64,000 nt of DNA, taken from positions 9,362,483 through 9,426,482 of the forward strand of contig OY718807.1 in the NCBI GenBank assembly GCA_963070105.1. Reading direction: 5' to 3'. The notes below the pieces were generated by a model. It was not told the DNA's origin. It made no database searches and was given only the letters and a program-made list of their open reading frames with translations. Source of the DNA: Litomosoides sigmodontis (Eukaryota > Nematoda > Chromadorea > Rhabditida > Onchocercidae). Of this stretch, positions 39,316 through 56,561 are shown one piece after another (position 1 is the first letter of the stretch; every line of letters begins with the position of its first letter). Position numbers and translations under genes: made by a program.

Positions 39316-42300
39316 TCATAAGTTAGCGCTGGAAGTGCTTTCACCATTTGCTTGAAAGCCGGAATCACAAGAACTGATATCAGAATCCGGTGGCATTACA
39401 ATACCCAGTATTCGACCCTGGTCGTTAACATCGAAATCCTGAAAAACACTACTAAATATCTGTTATGCTTTTTCAACAATTGTAAAAACAAGGAGAAAAC
39501 TATTACTTGTAGGTACAATGTTTTCTTCGTTTCTGTCTCCCATATTACAATCTTTTCACCCACTTTGTTAGCAGCAAATTTCTTCGGAATAACACGAATT
39601 TCGAAATCTTTGATCAGATCCCAGTGCTCGTTAAGCAGCATGTTATAAAACGACAATGGCCTACTACTTTTTCGCTTCCAAATTATCTGCAGAGAACAGT
39701 AAAATGAGAAAACAATAATAGCAATATATGCTTACATTATTTCACAAAAAAAAAACACGTCTTTATTCTTTCAAAAAAATATTTTACCTGAAGCGATTTC
39801 GAAATCCTGCTTGAAAAACTGGTAATAAAATTTAAAATACCAATGTCTAGCCGATCCTCGCCACAATTTATGAGTGATAACTTCCGCAGACGTGGAGCCA
39901 TCTGAAAAAAATGAAGCAAATAGTTACAAATTATCGTAACTTACTAGCATCTTTCAACTCACAACTTACTGCGATCTACACTACAATAACTGTAACTAAA
40001 TCAAACTTGCCTACATGTTACCTTCATCTAGCCCTTTTATTCTGAACAGCATATTGTGTTGGCGTTATTATGAATATTCCCTCAGACCTCAGACTATCAA
40101 GACTAATCTACATATATCTTCAAATACACAACATGCTCCCTCAATCAATTTAATTCTTATCACTTCAAATCATAATGCCAATACGGTTCTACTGAATTTC
40201 TACTGAATTACCCATATTACTAATTTGCCACCTGCATTGCCTTTCAAAAAATCCAAGATATTTTCATTCAAACAAAGGATTAATTCTTTTGAGTACAGAA
40301 CTCTATCCATAAATCACAGGAAAAATAAATTCAAAGAATGATACCAAGAAATCCTTTTTCGCTAACCATTAATCTATATTTCGAACTTTATATAGGAAAG
40401 TCGATCATATCAAAAGTGATATAGCATTGCATGATCTAGGGCACTGTTGTTTACTAGACATTATTGCTCAAATAATTTGTTGCATTTTGCTTATTTATAA
40501 CCTCAAAGCTCCTAAATTCTGAAAGCCAACACTTATATTGAAATAATTTTTTGAATAAGCATAAAAAAATGATTACCAAGGAAAGATGCAAGAGAACTGG
40601 AGGAGTAATAGCTGATACTTGAATAAATTTAACATCCGTTAAACGTGGTAAAGAATGTGTTAATAGCAAATTTCGTAGAAGTGTTTCATCCGTAAGAAAT
40701 GATGCTTCGAATCGTCCCAATACGGTACCAAATGATGGAGGAGGTAACTTCATTGAATTCAACACTTCTCTCTCCCTGAAATACAACGACGTTAATATTA
40801 GCAAATGTGATAAAGAGAAAACAAAGATTTCAAAGCCTTCATGAAATTAAAAATTCCTTTCATAGTCTGCACGCAACTGGTATTTTTGTGCTTTTAGAAT
40901 TATTTGTGATAAACCGAGTCGTGATAAAATATTAACAATATTTAAAGACATAATGTGGAGAATTTGAATTTAAAAATCTGCTTACATAGCTTTCGTATCT
41001 TTTTGTAGTATCCCAAAATGTAGTGTTAGTTTTCTTGCAGCTATCAATGATGACAAGTCGTAAATTCGCTCATAATTAGTTTCTTCGCTGATTACATTTA
41101 ATGACACTACCCGCATCGATGAACTAAACATCATAAGTTATAAATATTTTATATTCGTTTTCTGAAAAAAAAACTTCATTTTTCTATGTCACCAGTACGA
41201 AAAAAATTCAATACGATCTCATGCCATATTCAAACTACCTAATTTCTTTAGAAAAGGCAGTAAAAATTTCGTTTACTATAAATCTTTCCTAGTTTAAATA
41301 AGAGAAAAAATTTCAAATAATGCGAGACATGACTGAAAAATACTAGATAGAAATTCTTTCAAACAACTAATTAGGATTACAACAACCCGTATAGCCGAAC
41401 TAAATTTCCGTTCGACTAACAAGTTGCCAAAAAAGTTAAAAAGATAACCCCGTAAATGAGATGATCCGTCGGACGACGAAGCCAAGATCAGTATAACACA
41501 AATCTAATTTAATCATTTGAAGTGAATTAAGTTTAATGTTAAGTTCGGATACATTTTCATCGTTGGGCAGTTCACGCTCACTGTCGTCATTATCCGACGA
41601 TCTAATTACAACGGTTTGCCGATGTGAATCGATTTTGCAGTATCGAAATATCTATAAATAATACTCAACGATTGATATTCATCTTTTATATCCCTAAAAA
41701 CTTTTCCAAGGTTCAAAAGAAAAAGCTTCGAAAAAAGTATTATATCGCAATTTGAAAATTTTAAAAACAAAAGAAAATCGACAGCTTTAAAAAGTTTTCC
41801 AGTGGTTACTTATGCCAGAACCAGCTTTAAAACCTTTAAAAAAATTCCAAATTTCATTTTACCATACAATGACACACTGAAGTACATGCAAAAAAAAAGT
41901 TTTTCCATGCAATTAAATGCATGAGATACTTAGCAGAGGAGATCACTCCATTACAAGTTATAGCTTCATTCATAACGCGAAAAAAATACCAATTAAGCCC
42001 TAACGAAAGCTTTTTCCACTTCAAAAAACTTACAAGATATTGTAATTTAGGTAAGTTTTCCGAACTAATCATTTGAAGAAATGAATCGAATTCCTGTGTA
42101 TCCAAAAATTCCGCATGTCCTAACATCAAATATTCCAAATTCACCAAATACCTCAATTTTGGCATAATGCGCAGAAATTTGCCACTCCTATCGAGCCATT
42201 CTAATGTTGTGAGACTTTCTGGTAGAAAAACTTCTGGTTCTACAAAGAAACTTTGCAGAGAAAGCACATATAAATCAGATCGATCAACATTACATTAGAG

Positions 42301-42745
42301 GCATGCAGTCTCCATAAAAGATCTCCGAGCACAAAAGTTAATTTACTAATAAAATTACACCTTATATGTCTGGATCAACATTCAATATTTGAATTAACAA
42401 ATAATCCATTATACGGTATCCCAATCTAGCTGATTTTTCCCTCGAAAGAATAACAACGGTCATCACATTTCATTGATAATGAAGCAACACAAAGGAAAAC
42501 ATTAAAAAAAATGATCAAATTAATTCGTCTGTCGTATTTAATAATATGAATTAATAAACTTCATATGAAACTCACTGATGTTAAATCCATCCAACATAAG
42601 AGTGTCCATTTTGGTAAATTTCGGGAACGAATACATGTCCAATCCAGACCAGAAGAATTCTTGACCATGTGGTCGCATTGTCATACCCGTAAGGTCAGGG
42701 AATGAACTGAAGGCCTGTTCCAATGCTTTTTCCTAGAACAAACAT

Positions 42746-42801
<56 letters not shown>

Positions 42802-45478
42802 CAAGGTCTTCAGACTTAACCGTAATCGCCTAAATTCTGTCACGAAACGATAAGCAATCGGTGAAATTTTTTATAAGTAATCAATCACACATAAAAATAA
42901 CATATACGATTTACAGTGTTGTATGGATAGAGGTCCAGACATCTCATACGGATCTTAGCCTGTTTCAGCATCCCTGAAGAATAAATTGACAAGCTTTAAC
43001 TTTCATTAAATCGTATGATTTAAAATTCTTGTATAAGAAAATCAAATGGCAGAGCTTTCACCATATTTAATTCCATGATTATCAGAATGACCGAACCTTA
43101 TCTTTTAAAATAAAACAGAAAAGGAGCAAGATACGAACGTATCAAATAGGACCAAATAAAAACACTAAAACTAAAAATATAGAAGACAGACAGAAGTTTA
43201 AAAATTTTGACAGCAACTATCCAAACTCTGAATATCGCTCAATTCGTATAGCGATATGAAACAATGTTGTTAGGTTAAATATAAAACCACCTACAAACCT
43301 CCAACTGTTTCCATAAGCTTATTTGTTAATTAAATAATTAATATTAATTTACGATCTTGTATAAAATTTTTAAAATTACAGAGATGAAAAAAGACAATCA
43401 CTGTTTTTGCAAATAAGAATCCTGTAGGCTGACCCATACGGCTCAGTTAATAAGACGTAAAGAAGATAGAGACTGTAAATTGCATTCTATAAATGCAGAA
43501 GAATTATTGATATATAATGTACATCAATATATTGATATATATTATTGATATAATGTATATCAATAATATAATATCAACAATCTGATTAGCAATTAATATG
43601 AGACAAAACAAATATACGACAAAAAGAAAAACTCACTCAATATTTTGCCAGCAAAACTGGCATCAGCAAACCATATCTTGACGCTACTGATTATTCGGCA
43701 GTGTTTCAGGACGTTTAGCAAATAATTATCTTTACCGATATGATAACATTTCAATCTGCAAAGCACTCATTGGTCATATCACTCGTAGTAGCACATTAGA
43801 ACGTACAATACTTTCTTCTAAAAGTTAAGCTAGTTTAATTATCAATTCATGAAATTTTTGCTAGCTAGTTTCATAAAATATCGGGTATTTTTATAAGCAA
43901 ACAAATTTGAAGCAGTGACTACTGCGTAAATAATTTTGGTTCCAAAAGGGCATAATTTTTTCCGTTAATCCGCTAATGTGATTCATGACCACGTCTTATG
44001 TGAAGGAATCTATCGTTTCAGAAGAAAAGTAATAGATATTGAAATGAATCTTATTGGAAGATTGCTTGCCACTTATAAGTTGGAGTCGGCACTTTCTTAG
44101 TGCTGCTTACATCATTAAGTCGAAATTACTAAATAAATAAATTATCGGATGAATAAAATACTTGTAAAAAAGTGTTACCCAATGTTTTTGTTATTACTTA
44201 TTTTATCTTTGTATATTTGGTTTTGAAAAATATTAAGCACTGTTACATCTTCCATTGGAAATCTGCAAGTCAGTAGGTAGTGCCACCGTCTGCAGACCTT
44301 AAAATTGATCCAAACATCTTTCATTATGTTAAGTAAAGGCATTTTAAACTGCCCTATGTCTGAAAACTGCTCACAAATCCAACATTAAATTCAAATAGTT
44401 GAAAATGTAAATACTGTTGCAAAATATCCACCAATTTACAGTCCTGTAACTAAAGCAAAGTATAATGTAAGGTATGAGATACCAAAGTAGAATCGCTTGA
44501 GGTATGGCAATTCTACTGAAAAACGCATACAGACAATCTATTTTTCTCGGTTTCTAGTCTTAAGTTTGTATTGAGCAGATTTTTGCAGAGATTTTGATGT
44601 TGTTAAACAAATGACAGCTTCTGAGAATGGAATGTCCGGAAAACTATCGACATCTTGTGCTTAAAAATACTGTTTTGGCTGATAAGCTAATCGGTTCCTC
44701 CTTGTTCTCGAACTAGATTTTTGATCAGGTGAATATAGTAGCCTCACGCAAATAAAAGCGATACCTGAGATGCTATGCAACGATCACGCAGATTGAAAGA
44801 CTCAAAAATGCATTGCATTACTAAATCCGGCATATTATCCAATGCAAATTCATCGGTGCTATCCGCTTCTTCGTATCCCAAATGCGGAAGCTCATTTAGA
44901 TGCAGTGAGTCCCATCTTATTTGCGTACATAAATCCTATAAAAACAAAAATTTACTTATACCTTTCATTCTAAAGTCATTCAATTATTTGCATCAATTAT
45001 ATAACAATTTCAAGAAGAATTTCTCCAAAGATTAATTTACTTTCCGTCATATAATTAAATCGTTAATATATTACTGCTTTATAGCGTTGAATAAATCTGA
45101 AAAATATATGGACTTCACTACTTCTTTTTGCTTCATAATTTCATAATTTTTTGAAATTTTTCTTTGCGTGTCTGTTAGTGTTACTTTGAAAGAGGCTGTA
45201 AACCTTGGCTAATGACATCACTGCAAAATTGGAGTTCGCACCGCTTAAATTAATATTGTTTAATAATGTTATTCAACACTATCTATAGGTCAGCATGAAT
45301 TCAATGCAAATCTGTGTAATAATTAGTAAATATGAATAATAATACACACCTCACCAACAGTACCACCTTTATCAATTTTTAATGAACAATCATTTTCTCC
45401 TTGCAATGATGATGAACATATTGAACTTGATTCGCCCCTTAAAGTACCATCATCTGTCAAATCCATATCATTAGACAT
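39316..45478 (-). CDS. F-box and leucine-rich-repeat protein, family unclear
   Basis: Likely substrate-recognition subunit of an SCF ubiquitin ligase. Exon 1 (45478-45350) encodes a Ser-rich acidic N-terminus (MSNDMDLTDDGTLRGESSS). Exon 2 (44935-44765) joins in phase 0 and ends in an F-box helix pair, LDNMPDLVMQCIFESFNLRD followed by RCIASQ. Later exons carry irregular leucine-rich repeats: about 43745-43625 (LLNVLKHCRIISSVKIWF), 42960-42910 (AKIRMRCLDLYPYNT), 42723-42545 (FPKFTKMDTLMLDGFNISEF), 42250-42030 (LVNLEYLMLGHAEFL), 41130-40985, 40770-40580 (LPRLTDVKFIQVSAITPPVL), 39905-39787 (APRLRKLSLINCGEDRLDIG), and 39645-39510. The last exon (39438-39316) ends with an acidic Ser-rich tail before TGA. 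The piece expected after the F-box (between 43760 and 44760) was not located. I cannot name an orthologue. It is the 3' neighbour of mcm3 on the same strand, about 1.3 kb away. Confidence 0.75.
42749..42797. repeat. (TA)n microsatellite in an F-box gene intron
   Basis: About 49 nt of alternating A and T just upstream, on the gene strand, of the exon containing FPKFTKMDTLMLDG. Confidence 0.95.
43503..43567. repeat. AT-rich inverted repeat in an F-box gene intron
   Basis: Arms ATTATTGATATA (43503-43514) and its exact complement (43556-43567) flank further partial copies of ATTGATATA. The region could extrude or fold, but it is simple AT-rich intronic DNA. Confidence 0.75.
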
Positions 45479-45499
45479 ACAAGCAGTCGAATACCAAAT

Positions 45500-45501
45500 C
45501 T
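45500..45501 (-). promoter_or_regulatory. Probable spliced-leader acceptor of the F-box gene
   Basis: AAATTTAG lies 21 nt before the ATG at 45478, with no coding exon upstream that joins in frame. Confidence 0.45.
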
Positions 45502-46807
45502 AAATTTTAAAATCATTACTTTGTCGTTTCGCTCACTTCGAAAACAACTAGAGAACAGTTTGTGAAACTTCCAAAATTTCCAAAATTTCACCCTGTTTCC
45601 CTCCCCCGTTCTCTCTCTCTATCCCCTACCTGTTGTGTTCTTGACTGTTAACTAAAATATTTGTTCCAAGAGGAGTGTGAAGAAATAAGAGTAAGAAAAA
45701 TGGACTATTACTACTCTATTAGCAGCAGGAAGGAAAAATGAACACGCTTGTTCAATGTTATCACCATCGAGGAAGAGAAAGAGAGAGAGAGAGAGAAAGT
45801 ATCGTTATCGATTAATGTTGCTGTTGCTGTCATTGTGTTGTTACGTTGTCCTTTATCGTCACAAAGTTTAATTTCAGTCGTCTGTCATCAGCGACACACT
45901 GTTACTGTTGTAACTTTGGATTACAAGAACGATAATAACAGTAAGAGAAAAACTCCATATTCACGTACACACGTCACCTAATAATATATTACTCTCGCAA
46001 CATAACTTACAAGACAATCAATCATTGTGTAACTCTTACGTTCAATAAGCCATGGCCTTACGTTTCACTAATCTTTTTAGTGAATTTGATCGTATGCGTA
46101 ATAAATGATTATGTCAAATACAATTTAGAACATCATAACACTCATCTTCCTCTAATTCCTTTTAACCATTCAACGTAAAAGCCACTATTAATCGGCTGAC
46201 GTATGAATAATTTGACGTACATAATTTGAAGTTGACGTACACAAACAGCATAGCCCAAGATTGTGACAGGAAACTTACTTCCGTCCACTTCGTTACTTGT
46301 CATTTTCTGTACCATTACAAAATATTTGCTAATGATGGAATGATTCACAACAAAAGTCTAATGTTTTTGTGGCTTCAGTTATTCGCCACCATACAAAGGA
46401 AAGATATATCGCTTAATTATTCAAGATTTCTCTTACAGGCCTTATAAAAACAATTTACACTTCTAATGTTATTCGGTAAAAGCGAAAATAATATAGGGCA
46501 TAAAGCCCAATATAGTGCTGCATCTTCCTGCAGATACAGGTAACGATTTAATTCCGCCAAAATTTCCAATTCAAACAAAAGGAAACGTGAAATGCTTTGA
46601 AACCAAGTCGTTTACTATAAAGCTTAATATTCGAGACAGCGTTTTTAGGAAACATAAGTTCTTGAAAAAAAATAATCTAATCGTCAATATGGAACGAAAA
46701 TCATAAATACAAATTAACGGTAAGAAGTGTTTACAGTGAAGTCCCAAAGAATTTGAAAATGAAATTGTAATATTTGCAACAATTACTGCAGATAAAGTGT
46801 TTAGAAT
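45502..46807. other. Intergenic between F-box gene and mcm3
   Basis: About 1.3 kb. It contains a CT-rich patch near 45600, a (GA)n run at 45771-45798 and an 8-bp perfect hairpin TTCACTAA-TCTTT-TTAGTGAA at 46064-46084. On the minus strand near 46270-46310, MTSNEVDGS precedes a canonical donor GTAAGTTT after an AG, which could be a first exon, but nothing was found to join it. Confidence 0.45.
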
Positions 46808-52460
<5,653 letters not shown>

Positions 52461-52473
52461 AGTGCGCAGGTAG

Positions 52474-52475
52474 CT
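52474..52475 (-). promoter_or_regulatory. Probable spliced-leader acceptor of mcm3
   Basis: U-run followed by ATAG, leaving a 13-nt leader before the ATG. Confidence 0.5.
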
Positions 52476-53857
52476 ATAAAAAAATTTATTTTGAAGACTT
52501 TCTGGTAATCTCTATTAAAATTCACTTTCATTATTATCTATTCTACTTCATGTTGCCTTCTACTCAGTTATCTGAAACGAGAAATAGTTTACAACAAAAA
52601 TAGTTGGTTCAAAAATTTACTGATTTTCAAATCTAAAGCTTCAAATCGAATGTGCCCCGAAATTTTACAAATTTCATTTCATGCATTATACAAATTGATA
52701 TCTTTAAATACCAACACATTCTAAAACCTAAACAACTGTTAATCGTTATCGAAAAAACCGGACATACAAACCTTATATTAAAATGGTCAAATATCTGACG
52801 TCATTCACGTTATAAATTGCATAGCATTTTAATGTTCAGTGCTATGGATGTTCATAATCTAACACTAAATAAATGTGGCTCAATTAGTAGCTCGAACTCG
52901 AGTAATTAGCTCAAGAAACGGCAGCCTAGGATGGCGCACCAATAAAAACTTAGTGCTCAGAACAGAATAAAACTGGCGAAGTATTTTAGAAGATATGCAT
53001 GTACGATTACTACACTTGATTAATAATGGCCATAAATTTATACTAATCAAAATATCGCTTACACAATCGTTTAGAAAGACGTCCAATAACGTTTTGCCAC
53101 AGAAATATTTACCGTTACATTGAGGAAAAAAATTGCGTTAGTAAATATACGGGAACATTTCTCACAGAAAACCCCGGAAATAGTTCCACTTATCAAATAC
53201 TCAATTTTTAACTTATTGCATTGAAAACAAGAAAATTTAATTTCAATTTCGATAATCGGTTCTAAATTAAGTGGATGAAATGCATCAAATTAAAAGAATC
53301 TACTGCACTAAAATTCCCTTCAGATGATTCCTCCATTTGATTGTTTCCTTTAGTGGCCAATTTATACTTTCACAAAAAAGTCAACTCAATCACATTTGAT
53401 AATATGTTTAATCGCAAAAAAATTTTGAAAGAAATCCTTCGCAAAAAAACGCAATTATTTCAGGGTTTGAAATATGAGAGCGCCAAATTCTGTGCAGGAC
53501 AATACGTAGCACAACGCTCTGAAAGGCCGTGAATAGTGGCCGCGTGACCCTTCTAGCCTATCAGTGGTTGAGAGAGTGAGGTGTGGGTTGGGTTGGATGG
53601 TTGTCGTTCGTTGGCTGACATTCGAGGTTGCTTCGAGATCAAGTCGTCACGAGTTTTTTTTTCAAATGGAAGAGAAATTCCGGGAGAAAATAGTTGTAGT
53701 TGGAAAGTTTAGAAGTTGCGTTTGGATTTCTGGAAAATAAGATTGCTAGCTTTTCATGCCCAAGCTGGATAGTTGTAGCTCTTATCCAGAACTATGTGGA
53801 GGCAACAATGAACGCTTAAAGTGTCGTGGATTAGCTCAGAAATTGTGGCTATTTTTT
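52476..53857. other. Shared upstream region of divergent mcm3 and rps8
   Basis: About 1.4 kb between the two start regions, which face away from each other. The rps8-proximal part (about 53520-53680) is less AT-rich than its surroundings and contains GGTGTGGGTTGGGTTGG-type G runs. No TATA box could be assigned with confidence and no coding exon was recognised. Confidence 0.5.
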
Positions 53858-53859
53858 AG
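53858..53859 (+). promoter_or_regulatory. Probable spliced-leader acceptor of rps8
   Basis: ATTTTTTAG leaves a 21-nt leader before the rps8 ATG. Confidence 0.55.
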
Positions 53860-53880
53860 GGGCACCTGAATCGTTTGGCT

Positions 53881-54424
53881 ATGGGTATATCGCGTGATAA
53901 TTGGCATAAAAGACGTGCTACTGGCGGAAAGAGATGTCCACCACATAAAAAGAGGAAGTTCGAGCTTGGGCGTCCAGCATCAAATACAAAAGTCAACTAA
54001 TTCATCTTATATCTTTTGTGGACTTTATATCCACTTATAGTGGTTGCATACTGCTATGAAGGGAATAAGGATTGAAGTTATTTATCCTATTTTAAATTTA
54101 ACTTTTTTAAACTGTGGTATCTATGAAATTCAACAGGGAAAATTTATGGAAGTTGCATTCATGCCCTCGTCATCGTAAAAGGATAAATTGGAACAGGTGT
54201 AACCCTCAGTTACTGAGCATGTTTTCTTTCATGAACGAAGTGTGTTTTGCAGATTGGTCCAAAAAGGATCCATCTTGTTCGTTGCCGTGGTGGAAATATT
54301 AAACATCGTGCACTTAGACTTGATGCAGGAACATTTTCGTGGGGTTCAGAAGGTTCTTTTACTACCTAGCTGTTTATTTTGTTTTTCTCAGTACTTAAGT
54401 GAGTATGTGGGGATGCATTACAAG

Positions 54425-54509
<85 letters not shown>

Positions 54510-54547
54510 TGTATGTATGTATGTATGTATGTATGTATGTATGTATG

Positions 54548-54615
<68 letters not shown>

Positions 54616-55611
54616 TCATCGAAAAGTCGGGTAATTTTGTCATTCAAATTTATGTCGCAGCCTATAAACAACGTAGCAGCTATGCTGATTACAGGTTGCA
54701 CGCGTAAAACACGTATCGTCGACACCGTATACAACGCATCCAATAATGAATTAGTACGTACCAAAACACTAGTGAAAAATTCAATAATTACTGTTGATGC
54801 CGTTCCGTTCCGTCAGTGGTACGAAGCACACTATGCCGTTCCGTTAGCACGCAAAAAAGGTGCGAAGCTGACGGATGAAGAGGAAGCACGAATCAACAAG
54901 AAGCGTTCAAAGAAGGTGCAAGCAAAATACACAGAACGACAGAAGTTTGCTGAGGTCGAGCCGCATCTTATTGAACAGTTTCAAAGCGGACGGTTGTTAG
55001 GTTCGTCTTTTTGTTTTTTTTTTTCGAGCTAAATTTTGAGAAATTGTGAAAGATAAAAGATGTGGGAAGGATAACAAATGCTAAGTCATTCTTAAAAATA
55101 GTTTGCTAATTTTTCATGGTTTACTCCGATAAGTCTTCAGTTACAGTTTACAAAGATAGTCGGGTATTTGAAGGTTGAAAGTTGTGTGGTTTGTGTCTTT
55201 TGTCTGTGTAGAAATCGTTCGATTCGCCCTAGTTTTGTGATCCATCAATGGCGAAATGTAGTAACTGTAATTAACGGCGAAAGTGCTTGTTAGTTCACTC
55301 TCTGACTGGTATCTTCCAGCTGTTGCTAAACGAGAACAGAGTCACAGTGTAGGCCAGTTGTCTGTCTCTGTGCTAAGTGTCTCGAAAATCATATCAGCCT
55401 TCAAATGCAGGTTGTCCTACTATTCTGCTGGACGACCTCACCGTAGGCTAGAACAACAATTTTGTTTTCATGAATTTCTTTTTACGGAGATTTCTTTTCA
55501 GCCTGCATCAGCTCTCGTCCTGGTCAGGTTGGCCGAGCCGATGGCTATATATTGGAAGGCAAAGAGCTTGAGTTCTACTTGCGTAAAATCCGAGCTAAGA
55601 AAGCAAAGTGA
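53881..55611 (+). CDS. rps8: 40S ribosomal protein S8 (eS8)
   Basis: Structural protein of the small cytoplasmic ribosomal subunit. Four exons: 53881-53991, 54253-54352, 54695-55000 and 55502-55611, giving 208 residues, the usual eukaryotic length. The protein starts [20 protein letters not shown] and continues with GRPASNTK / [64 protein letters not shown], and the C-terminal [20 protein letters not shown], then [15 protein letters not shown] and TGA. All joins preserve frame. All three introns start with GT but not GTRAGT (GTCAAC, GTTCTT, GTTCGT). Intron 2 is mostly a compound microsatellite and intron 3 contains a probable H/ACA snoRNA. This is the only recognised plus-strand gene in the window. 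Confidence 0.97.
54426..54614. repeat. Compound microsatellite (TA)n-(TGTA)n-(TA)n in rps8 intron 2
   Basis: A TA run (54426 to about 54480), about 17 copies of a TGTA/ATGT tetranucleotide (about 54481-54550) and a second TA run (to 54614) fill more than half of a 342-nt intron. The near-symmetric layout suggests expansion of the tetranucleotide inside an older TA tract. Apparent proteins made of YI or YVCM repeats here are artefacts of this DNA. Confidence 0.95.
55328..55458 (+). ncRNA. Probable H/ACA box snoRNA in rps8 intron 3
   Basis: The sequence folds as two hairpins with the two required boxes. 5' hairpin: lower stem CGAGA (55331-55335) with TCTCG (55380-55384), internal pocket ACAGAGT / CTAAGTG, upper stem CACAG (55343-55347) with CTGTG (55368-55372). 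H box AAATCA (ANANNA) at 55386-55391. 3' hairpin: lower stem AGCCT (55396-55400) with AGGCT (55445-55449), pocket TCAAATGC / CACCGT, upper stem of 9 bp AGGTTGTCC (55409-55417) with GGACGACCT (55430-55438, one G-U). ACA box at 55453-55455, with three bases to the likely 3' end. The distance from the upper stem to the box is 13 nt (H) and 14 nt (ACA), close to the 14-16 nt rule for pseudouridine guides. Ribosomal-protein introns are usual snoRNA hosts. The target rRNA site was not identified, and ends are approximate. Confidence 0.8.
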
Positions 55612-55697
55612 ACAACACTTCGTTTATTCGATAAGTAGTGATAACTGTTTGTTATGTTTTACTTATTGGTTATAAACAAGCTTTTCTGTTATTGTCA

Positions 55698-55703
55698 AAT
55701 AAA
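55698..55703 (+). terminator. Polyadenylation signal AATAAA of rps8
   Basis: AATAAA lies 87 nt past the rps8 stop codon, a typical 3' UTR length for a ribosomal protein gene. Confidence 0.7.
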
Positions 55704-56360
55704 TGTACTACATATATTTTCTTTGGTAAACTGCATATAGAACAAGCTAAATTTTGGACATGCTGGGGTAAATAGCAAAAATTATCTGGTCATAGTGGCT
55801 TGCTGATACGATACCCAAAAAAGCTTCGAGATCTGGTAAAAACAATTTTCTTGTTTGGAAAATAACAATGTGTGTTTGATGATGCGATAAAGGGTCGGAT
55901 GGTTGGTGCCAGCCGAAGTGATGCATAGCAAATCAGTGTACAATTATTGAGGGCAAGATCGCTGGCTTGCATCACTTAACAAGTTTTTCCTGTCGTGTAT
56001 GAAAAGTATGTTAAGTGACATAAAGAAAAAGTTTGCTTTCCAGATAAGGAGATGGTGAACATTTCGTATATTTTTTTGGGAGGTTCATATATGTAAAATT
56101 TTTTTTCATAAACATTAAAAGTAACAGAAGAAATGGTTAGTTAGTGTTTATTCAGTAAATTATTTTAAATAATACGAGAAATTTGGTTCTTTTCCACTAG
56201 AGAAGTCCGTCTTCTCTTGTTTCATTCTATTATGTAAGATTTATCCTTCTCTTTTTCATTTTTTTTTCTCCAAGGTATGTCTATAAATCAATCGAAAAAC
56301 GATTCGTTCATTTCTCTTTTTCATATCCTTAAATTTTTTCTTTGTTTCTTCTAACATTCA

Positions 56361-56561
56361 ATGTTTCTTCTCTTGTTGATGACAATTTATTGTTGTTGGT
56401 ATGTTGCACAAACTACCACAAAGTACAGAACTGAGCAATGGGACCGGGAGAAGTTGGAAATGATGGATGAGGGTTTCATTAAACTGGTTTGCTTTATAAA
56501 AAGTTTGCTCTTCAAATCTTTTCATTTTAGACTATCCCATAAAGATGTTATGATAAGATAA
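56361..56561 (+). CDS. Candidate short secreted peptide, doubtful
   Basis: A 66-codon frame begins with a strong signal-peptide-like core (MFLLLLMTIYCCWYVAQ) followed by a charged segment (TEQWDREKLEMMDEGFIKL) and then AT-rich sequence of less protein-like character. A donor may lie after FIKL, but no second exon joins. It has no recognised family. Confidence 0.22.
   Translation: MFLLLLMTIYCCWYVAQTTTKYRTEQWDREKLEMMDEGFIKLVCFIKSLLFKSFHFRLSHKDVMIR

Noticed and set aside
40070..40100. TCCCTCAGACCTCAGAC resembling the lin-4/miR-125 microRNA
   Set aside because: It has a mismatch in the seed and no hairpin partner in the flanks, and it lies in an intron of the F-box gene.
41040..41095. ATGATGA followed by CTGA, resembling a C/D box snoRNA
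   Set aside because: The interval is antisense to a coding exon of the F-box gene, is too short, and has no terminal stem.
54242..55032. Open frames made of YIYI and MYVC repeats
   Set aside because: They are translations of the TA/TGTA microsatellite in rps8 intron 2, with the right-hand one running into real rps8 exon 3.
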